From: Catelliglobosispora koreensis DSM 44566
Lineage (GTDB): Bacteria; Actinomycetota; Actinomycetes; Mycobacteriales; Micromonosporaceae
Direction of reading: 5' to 3'
Length of the DNA stretch: 64,000 nucleotides
NCBI RefSeq assembly: GCF_000379685.1
Contig: NZ_KB903250.1
Span: 620,624-684,623, forward strand
Below, in pieces: positions 59,005 through 64,000 of this stretch; position 1 is the first letter of the stretch, and each line of letters begins with the position of its first letter. Under the pieces are notes generated by a model, which saw only the letters and a list, made by a program, of their open reading frames with translations, was not told the DNA's origin and ran no database searches. The position numbers and the translations under genes were made by a program.

Positions 59005-60074
59005 AACTCAGCGGAAGAATCGTTACCCCGAAAGGGATCGTCGAGGGCTCTCTGTCCATTGAGGACGGAAAGATCGCCTCTATCCGCAAGGGTAAGGCCG
59101 CCGATCAGTGGATCGTGCCCGGATTCGTCGATATCCACAACCATGGCGGCGGCGGGCACACGTTCACGACCGGTGATGCGGATTCGGGGCGGGAAGCGGC
59201 GGCCTTCCACCGCAAGCACGGCACCACAACGCTTTTGGCGAGTCTTGTCTCATCACCGTTCGAGCTGATGCGCTCCGCTGTCGCCGCGTTCGAGCCGCTG
59301 GTCGCCGAGGGAGTTATCGCCGGCATCCACTTCGAGGGCCCGTACCTATCACATGCCCGTTGCGGTGCGCAGAATCCCGAGTTCCTGCGCGACCCGTCGA
59401 TGGATGAGATCGGTGAGCTGACCAAGAGCACCGCGGTGCGCATGATGACCATCGCGCCTGAACGCGACGGTGCCCTTGACGCGATAAAACTGTTGAGCGC
59501 CAACGGTTGCGTGGCCGCGATCGGCCACACCGACGCGAGTTACGAGCAGGTGCTGGCTGGAATCGCCGCCGGTGCGACTGTCGCGACGCACCTGTTCAAC
59601 GGCATGCGCCCGCTAGCCCACCGTGAACCCGGGCCGATCGTCGCGCTCCTTGACTCACCGCAAATCACGGTCGAGCTGATCGCCGATGGCGTGCACCTGC
59701 ATGACGGGACGCTCGCGTTCGCGGCGCACACGGCGGGAACAGATCGCGCCGCGCTGATCACGGACGCGATGTCGGCCGCTGGAATGCCCGATGGCACATA
59801 CGAATTGGGCGGCCAGGCCGTCATCGTCAGCGACCGCGTCGCCCGTCTCGCCAGCGGATCGATCGCTGGCAGCACGCTGACCATGGATGCGGCGTTCCGC
59901 CAGGCCGTGGGGGCCGGACTGTCCATGGTGGATGCGGCGACCATGGCGTCAACCACACCAGCCCGGATTCTGGGGCTGGACAAGAGGCTCGCGCCCGGGT
60001 GCGACGCCGACGTGGTCATTCTCGATGAGCACTTGAGGGTACTCCAGGTGCACTCCCCCGGATCAGTTCAGTGA
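59001..60074 (+). CDS. nagA: N-acetylhexosamine-6-phosphate deacetylase
   Basis: 357 aa from the ATG at 59001 (ATGA overlap). Amidohydrolase fold removing acetate from GlcNAc-6-P or GalNAc-6-P. Metal and catalytic elements: HNHGGGG (46-52), HFEGPYLSHARCGAQ, AAIGHTDAS, ATHLFNGM and the catalytic Asp in LITDAMSAAG. NagA and AgaA are hard to tell apart from sequence; the operon favours GalNAc-6-P. Confidence 0.93.
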   Translation: MKLSGRIVTPKGIVEGSLSIEDGKIASIRKGKAADQWIVPGFVDIHNHGGGGHTFTTGDADSGREAAAFHRKHGTTTLLASLVSSPFELMRSAVAAFEPLVAEGVIAGIHFEGPYLSHARCGAQNPEFLRDPSMDEIGELTKSTAVRMMTIAPERDGALDAIKLLSANGCVAAIGHTDASYEQVLAGIAAGATVATHLFNGMRPLAHREPGPIVALLDSPQITVELIADGVHLHDGTLAFAAHTAGTDRAALITDAMSAAGMPDGTYELGGQAVIVSDRVARLASGSIAGSTLTMDAAFRQAVGAGLSMVDAATMASTTPARILGLDKRLAPGCDADVVILDEHLRVLQVHSPGSVQ

Positions 60075-60937
60075 TCCTGACGGTCACGCTGAACCCAGCG
60101 CTCGACATCACGTATCACGTGGACGCGCTCACCCCCGGCGCTACGCACCGGGTGTCGCGCGTCAGCGAGCGACTGGGCGGCAAAGGCGTGAACGTTGCCG
60201 GTGTGCTGGCACAGCTCGGCATCCCCGTGACGGCGACGGGACTGCTGCGCGACGGACCGCCCACGTTCTCCCCCATCGCCGCCGCCCCACGACGGACCGT
60301 CGTGGTGACTGATGCCGTTGACGCTACAGGTTTTTGGGAGCCGGGACCGGTTGTCACGCCTGAGGAATGGGCCGCTTTCACGGTCTCGTTCGCACGGCTC
60401 GCCAAAGAAGCCAAAGTCGTCGTGCTCTCTGGCAGCTTGCCGGGCGGTTTGCCAGAGCACGCCTACGCTTCGCTGATTGGCCTCGCCCGGGACGCGCGCT
60501 GTCTGACCATCTTGGACACGTCCGGTCCCGCCCTCGCCGCCGGCCTCATGGCCGCTCCGACGGTGGTTAAACCCAACGCCACCGAGCTGGCTGACCTCCT
60601 CACCGCCCACGACGCGACCGAGTCCGGCGCCACTTCGAAGGCCGCTCCGAAGGGCATTCCGGAGGGAACGACCATCGTGGCCTCGGATGGGCCCCATGGG
60701 CTGACCGCCGCGGGCTGGCGCGCGAAACCGCCTGTCGTGCAAGGAAACCCGACCGGCGCGGGCGACGCGTGCGTGGCCGCCCTCGCCCGCGGTCTGCTGC
60801 ACGGCACCCCGTGGCCGCAGCTGCTGCGTGACGCGGCGGCGTTGTCAGCGGCCGCTGTCGCCTCCCCCGTGGCCGGTCACGTCGATCTCACGGTGTACCA
60901 GGAACTTTTGCCGCAAATTGTGATGGAGGAGTCGTAA
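60071..60937 (+). CDS. PfkB-family phosphosugar kinase (tagatose-6-P/1-phosphofructokinase type)
   Basis: 288 aa from the GTG at 60071 (GTGA overlap). Starts ILTVTLNPALDITYHVD, as in LacC/FruK; GGKGVNVAGVLAQLG is the PfkB signature 1, and NPTGAGDACVAALARG the C-terminal signature with the catalytic Asp. It should phosphorylate tagatose 6-phosphate (or fructose phosphate) to the bisphosphate for the next enzyme. Confidence 0.9.
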   Translation: MILTVTLNPALDITYHVDALTPGATHRVSRVSERLGGKGVNVAGVLAQLGIPVTATGLLRDGPPTFSPIAAAPRRTVVVTDAVDATGFWEPGPVVTPEEWAAFTVSFARLAKEAKVVVLSGSLPGGLPEHAYASLIGLARDARCLTILDTSGPALAAGLMAAPTVVKPNATELADLLTAHDATESGATSKAAPKGIPEGTTIVASDGPHGLTAAGWRAKPPVVQGNPTGAGDACVAALARGLLHGTPWPQLLRDAAALSAAAVASPVAGHVDLTVYQELLPQIVMEES

Positions 60938-61764
60938 TGCCGCTCGTGCCGACCAGTAGCCTCGTCAGCCGCACCGGCCCGGGTGTCTGTGCCTTCAACG
61001 TCATCTCCCTGGAGCACGCCGAGGCGATCGCTGCCGGAGCCGAGGCCGCGGGCGTGCCCGTGATTTTGCAGATCAGCGAGAACGCGGTGAAGTTCCACGG
61101 CGGGCGCGTAGACGCGATCGCCGCCGCGACCGTCGCCGTGGCCAAGGCCTCCAGCGCCGACTGCGCGCTGCACCTGGATCACGTCGAATCCTATGACCTG
61201 CTTCAGCAAGCTCCCCTGCACGGTTTCTCCTCAGCCATGTTCGACGCGTCCAAACTGGACTATGAAGGCAACGTTCAGGCGACCCGTGCCGCGGCCGAAT
61301 TCGCGCACGCGCACGGACTGTGGCTCGAAAGTGAACTCGGCGAAGTCGGCGGCAAGGACGGCGCACACGCACCGGGCGCCCGGACCAACCCGCAGGAGGC
61401 AGCCGCTTACGTTGAGGCGACGGGTGTGGACGCGTTGGCCGTCGCGGTCGGCTCCTCACACGCCATGACATCGCGTGACGCCGCGCTGGACCATTCGCTG
61501 ATCGCACAGCTGAAAGCCGCCGTGCCCGTCCCGCTCGTGCTGCACGGCTCCTCGGGTGTTGGCGACGACGAACTTCGCCTCGCCGTCGCGGGTGGACTCG
61601 TCAAGATAAACATTGGTACAGCGCTAAATATCGCGTTTACCGGAGCTGTCCGGTCTGTTCTGGATCGTGACGAAAAGGTGGTCGACCCGCGTAAGTACGT
61701 TGCCCCGGCTCGCGATGCGATGGCCGCGACAGTGGCGCATTTCCTCAAGATTGTGACCACATAG
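60937..61764 (+). CDS. Class II tagatose/fructose-bisphosphate aldolase
   Basis: 275 aa; start ATG shares one base with the previous stop (TAATG). Zn-dependent aldolase of the GatY/KbaY group: LHLDHVESYDLL (Zn His), SELGEVGGKDG, VLHGSSGVGDDELRLAVAGGLVKINIGT. It splits the bisphosphate to dihydroxyacetone phosphate and glyceraldehyde 3-phosphate and so completes the cassette. A GatZ/KbaZ subunit is not present. Confidence 0.9.
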   Translation: MPLVPTSSLVSRTGPGVCAFNVISLEHAEAIAAGAEAAGVPVILQISENAVKFHGGRVDAIAAATVAVAKASSADCALHLDHVESYDLLQQAPLHGFSSAMFDASKLDYEGNVQATRAAAEFAHAHGLWLESELGEVGGKDGAHAPGARTNPQEAAAYVEATGVDALAVAVGSSHAMTSRDAALDHSLIAQLKAAVPVPLVLHGSSGVGDDELRLAVAGGLVKINIGTALNIAFTGAVRSVLDRDEKVVDPRKYVAPARDAMAATVAHFLKIVTT

Positions 61765-61774
61765 CTGACTCGAT

Positions 61775-61799
61775 CCCCGCTAGTGTGCTCGCTACGGGG
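61775..61799 (+). terminator. Possible terminator of the amino-sugar operon
   Basis: CCCCG-C-TAG pairs with CTACGGGG (8 bp, one bulge, 8-nt loop), 11 nt past the aldolase stop. No U-run. Confidence 0.4.
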
Positions 61800-61847
61800 A
61801 TATCTAGCACCCGTGTGCTCCTTAACCCTCCACCCTCATGAGGAAGC

Positions 61848-64000
61848 ATGCGACGAGTCATCTGGGCGCGCTCCGCCGCGCTACTTTTAGCCACCACTCT
61901 TGCCGCGGCTGGCCTGTCCGGGTCTGCCACCGCGGCCGAAACCGGCACCGTAAGCGGAACGTTCACCGGGCTTGACGGCTCCGGGATGGGCGGCGTCAGC
62001 GTTCACCTGAAGAAGTGGGAGACGCCCTGGGATATTGCCGCTTCCGGCACGACCAACGCCAGCGGGCAGTACAGTTTCGAGGCCGTGCCGACAGGCAACT
62101 ATCTCCTCTGGTTCGCCCCGGCGGGCTATCCGTCCCAATACGCACCGCAGGCCGTCGAAACCGCGGACGCGCTCAAGGTGACCGTGAGCATGGGCGGGAG
62201 CATCGAGGTCAACGAACAGATCATGCCTTACGGCACCTTCACCGGCCGGCTGACCGGAGCCGGCGAGACCGAACTATTCCTCTGGGGCACCGCCACCGTT
62301 TGGCACAACACCGACGCCAACGGTGACTATCTGGTGCGAGTGCGTCCGGGCAGCTATCAGTTCCGGTTCACGCTGCGCGGCGACGGCACACCGCAGGACT
62401 TTCTTTACCAGCACATCCCGGGCAAGGACAGTGCCCTCGACGCGCAAGTGTTCACCATCGCTGGTGGCCAGACGATGCAGGTCAACGACACCGTCATGGC
62501 AACCGGCCACATCGGCGGCACGTTCCGCAATGCTGCTGGAGCCCCTCTGAAGGATGTCGGAGTCAGCATCACCGCGAGCAGTCCGACACCGACCCAGCAC
62601 AACACCACCACGGGTGCGGATGGAACATGGCGCCAGCGAATGAAGGCTGGCCGCGTGGTCCAAGTCCGCTTCCACAGCTTCCCGCTCAACATTTCGCAGT
62701 ATGCGTACGGCACGGTTGACGCCGACGCTGCCGATGAGTTCACCGTCCTTGATGGACAGACCACGACGGTCAACGACACGCAGCTGGCTAGCGGTTCGCT
62801 TCGGGTGACCGCGCGAGACAAGCGCACGGGGCGGCCCATCGCGAGGTTCGATGTCGGTAACCTTCCGCATGTACCAGACGGCAATCCGGATGACGGCGTC
62901 GAGTTTTTCGCCAGCATTCCTGTCGGCACCTACTCGCTGAGCGCCTTCGCCTATGGCTACCACCAAAACTTCACCGCCGGGCAGGTGACGATCGTTGCCG
63001 GTCAGCAGACGAACTTCGAAGTGCTGCTGGAGCCCAAGTCGCGGATCGAGACGACCGTCGTTGACGCCCAGACCGGCCAGCCTGTCGCTGGTGTTTGTGT
63101 CTTCGGGGGAACCCTGGAGCGCTTCTCGATGGGCGGGGACTATCCCTGTTACCGCAGTGGCGCGGACGGCAAGACGATGTTCGAAATCTACGACGAGACT
63201 CCGGGTCGCTATCAGCTCTTCGCGATGCCGGTCGATGAGAGCGCCAACGGTTATGGCGGGCAATGGGTTGGCACGACCGGAGGCAAGGGCAGTCAGCTAG
63301 AAGCCGTGTCGATTTACGTCCAGAAGGGCGAAGCCGCGCAAGCGCCCGTCGTCAAGCTCGACAAGGCCGGAACCATTAGCGGCAAAATCACCGCGCCCGA
63401 TGGTGCCCCGGTGCCAAACGCGCAAGTGTCGCTTGTGGACACGTGGGACGGCGGCTACGGCGACATCTACGCCGACGCTGAGGGCAACTACTCGATTGAC
63501 AATCTCGGACCCTATGCCTGGCCGCTGCGGTTCTATCACCACACCCAGGCCACGCAATTCAGCGGCGGCAAGGGAAACCGCCACGAGGCCACCCGGGTTC
63601 AGGTCGCCGCCAACACGGTGAAGATTTACAACTTCCAGTTCCGGGCAGGCGCCCCGATCGATGTAGTGGTGCCTATCGGCAATTCCGGCTGCCGGCTGGA
63701 GCTGGTCACCGCGAGTGGTGACCGGGCCGGGCAGGCGGACGCCTACCCGTGCAACGCAAGCCCACTGCACTTCAACGTCGTGGACGGCCAGAGCGTCAAA
63801 CTCCACCTGTACTACGAGCCGGAGCCCATGGCGTCCTACGTGAACACTTGGCATGGCGGCAATTCCTTCGGCGACGCGACAGCCGTCCCCATCACGGGAC
63901 CGGCCACGATCACGTTCGCCGCGGGGACCACCAGCCCACCGCGCGTTGAAGAACCAGCTCCGGTTCCGGTGCCGGTGCCGAGACCGACGGGCACACCGCC
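61848..64000 (+). CDS. Large secreted protein with carboxypeptidase-regulatory-like repeats (3' end outside window)
   Basis: Partial: 717 codons are visible without a stop. Signal peptide (MRRVIWARSAALLLATTLAAAG, cleavage near ATAAE). It then consists of about seven beta-sandwich modules of the CarboxypepD_reg/CnaB-like type, each opening with a pattern such as GTVSGTFTGLDGSGMGGVSVHL, GHIGGTFRNAAGAPLKDVGVSI, TVVDAQTGQPVAGVCVF or GTISGKITAPDGAPVPNAQVSL. At the window edge a Pro-rich linker begins (PAPVPVPVPRPTGTPP), so another domain or a wall anchor probably follows. Likely an extracellular adhesin or surface protein. AGGAAGC lies close to the ATG. Confidence 0.85.
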   Translation, partial: MRRVIWARSAALLLATTLAAAGLSGSATAAETGTVSGTFTGLDGSGMGGVSVHLKKWETPWDIAASGTTNASGQYSFEAVPTGNYLLWFAPAGYPSQYAPQAVETADALKVTVSMGGSIEVNEQIMPYGTFTGRLTGAGETELFLWGTATVWHNTDANGDYLVRVRPGSYQFRFTLRGDGTPQDFLYQHIPGKDSALDAQVFTIAGGQTMQVNDTVMATGHIGGTFRNAAGAPLKDVGVSITASSPTPTQHNTTTGADGTWRQRMKAGRVVQVRFHSFPLNISQYAYGTVDADAADEFTVLDGQTTTVNDTQLASGSLRVTARDKRTGRPIARFDVGNLPHVPDGNPDDGVEFFASIPVGTYSLSAFAYGYHQNFTAGQVTIVAGQQTNFEVLLEPKSRIETTVVDAQTGQPVAGVCVFGGTLERFSMGGDYPCYRSGADGKTMFEIYDETPGRYQLFAMPVDESANGYGGQWVGTTGGKGSQLEAVSIYVQKGEAAQAPVVKLDKAGTISGKITAPDGAPVPNAQVSLVDTWDGGYGDIYADAEGNYSIDNLGPYAWPLRFYHHTQATQFSGGKGNRHEATRVQVAANTVKIYNFQFRAGAPIDVVVPIGNSGCRLELVTASGDRAGQADAYPCNASPLHFNVVDGQSVKLHLYYEPEPMASYVNTWHGGNSFGDATAVPITGPATITFAAGTTSPPRVEEPAPVPVPVPRPTGTP

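Noticed and set aside
62274..63263. 329-codon minus-strand frame in the last 2 kb
   Set aside because: The plus strand carries an open secreted repeat protein with a signal peptide through this region.

Overview
The window reads as chromosomal DNA of a high-G+C, mycothiol-producing actinomycete. Evidence: mycothiol synthase (mshD) beside glnR, an LmeA-family lipid-binding protein, a CysA2/SseC sulfurtransferase pair with a Cys-rich leader peptide, a DUF5753/DUF397 pair, frequent GTG starts, and many start codons placed 6-7 nt after a TANNNT -10 box (leaderless mRNAs). The order glnR-mshD / lmeA / cysA2-sseC / nitrobindin matches the Mycobacterium and Pseudonocardiales arrangement, so Pseudonocardiales is my best guess; the species is not identifiable. 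I see no IS element, prophage, integrase, CRISPR array, tRNA or rRNA.

Layout. 0-4.2 kb: pstSCAB phosphate importer (minus) with a PHO-box-like repeat and a terminator. 4.2-7.4 kb: glnR, mshD and a membrane protein with a sigma-region-2-like head. 7.5-13.4 kb: membrane protein, lmeA, Cys leader peptide, cysA2, sseC, a DsrE gene behind a hairpin-embedded uORF, a small membrane peptide, nitrobindin and a Gfo/Idh oxidoreductase. 13.4-16.5 kb: DUF402, ppk2, DUF47 and pit, a phosphate/polyphosphate group. 16.5-25.3 kb: dinG, an orphan GroES-like protein, a lipoprotein, an AI-2E-type permease, a PrsW-type protease, a SAM-IV riboswitch with a class-V aminotransferase, a FUSC protein and an HD hydrolase. 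25.3-38.4 kb: FMN riboswitch-ribB, GH18 chitinase with CBM13, GNATs, a FAD oxidase, glpD, a polytopic membrane subtilase, a sugar porter and a DUF5753/DUF397 locus. 38.4-41.3 kb: groEL with two CIRCE operators, and a cold-shock protein. 41.4-49.7 kb: serine hydrolase, paaN, a TetR-controlled membrane operon with twin palindromic operators, twin GNATs, and thrC under a SAM-I riboswitch. 49.8-55.9 kb: two ABC exporter pairs, one with its ATPase fused to an extracytoplasmic CocE/S15-like hydrolase. 56-61.8 kb: a DeoR-controlled amino-sugar cassette (SIS, ROK kinase, NagA, PfkB kinase, class II aldolase). 61.8 kb to the end: a large secreted repeat protein cut by the window edge.

Main points for a second look. 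(1) A compact divergent promoter, ANNNTANNNT, at four loci: two -10 boxes share a central TA and each fires a leaderless gene 6-7 nt away. (2) A 28-codon leaderless uORF whose 3' half forms a perfect 16-bp hairpin hiding the start of dsrE. (3) Three riboswitches plus a Cys-attenuator in 64 kb, one being a SAM-I element on threonine synthase with an internal partial duplication. (4) Unusual architectures: sigma2-like/TM/propeller, polytopic subtilase, hydrolase-ABC fusion, and a ROK kinase with a histone-H1-like Lys/Ala tail.
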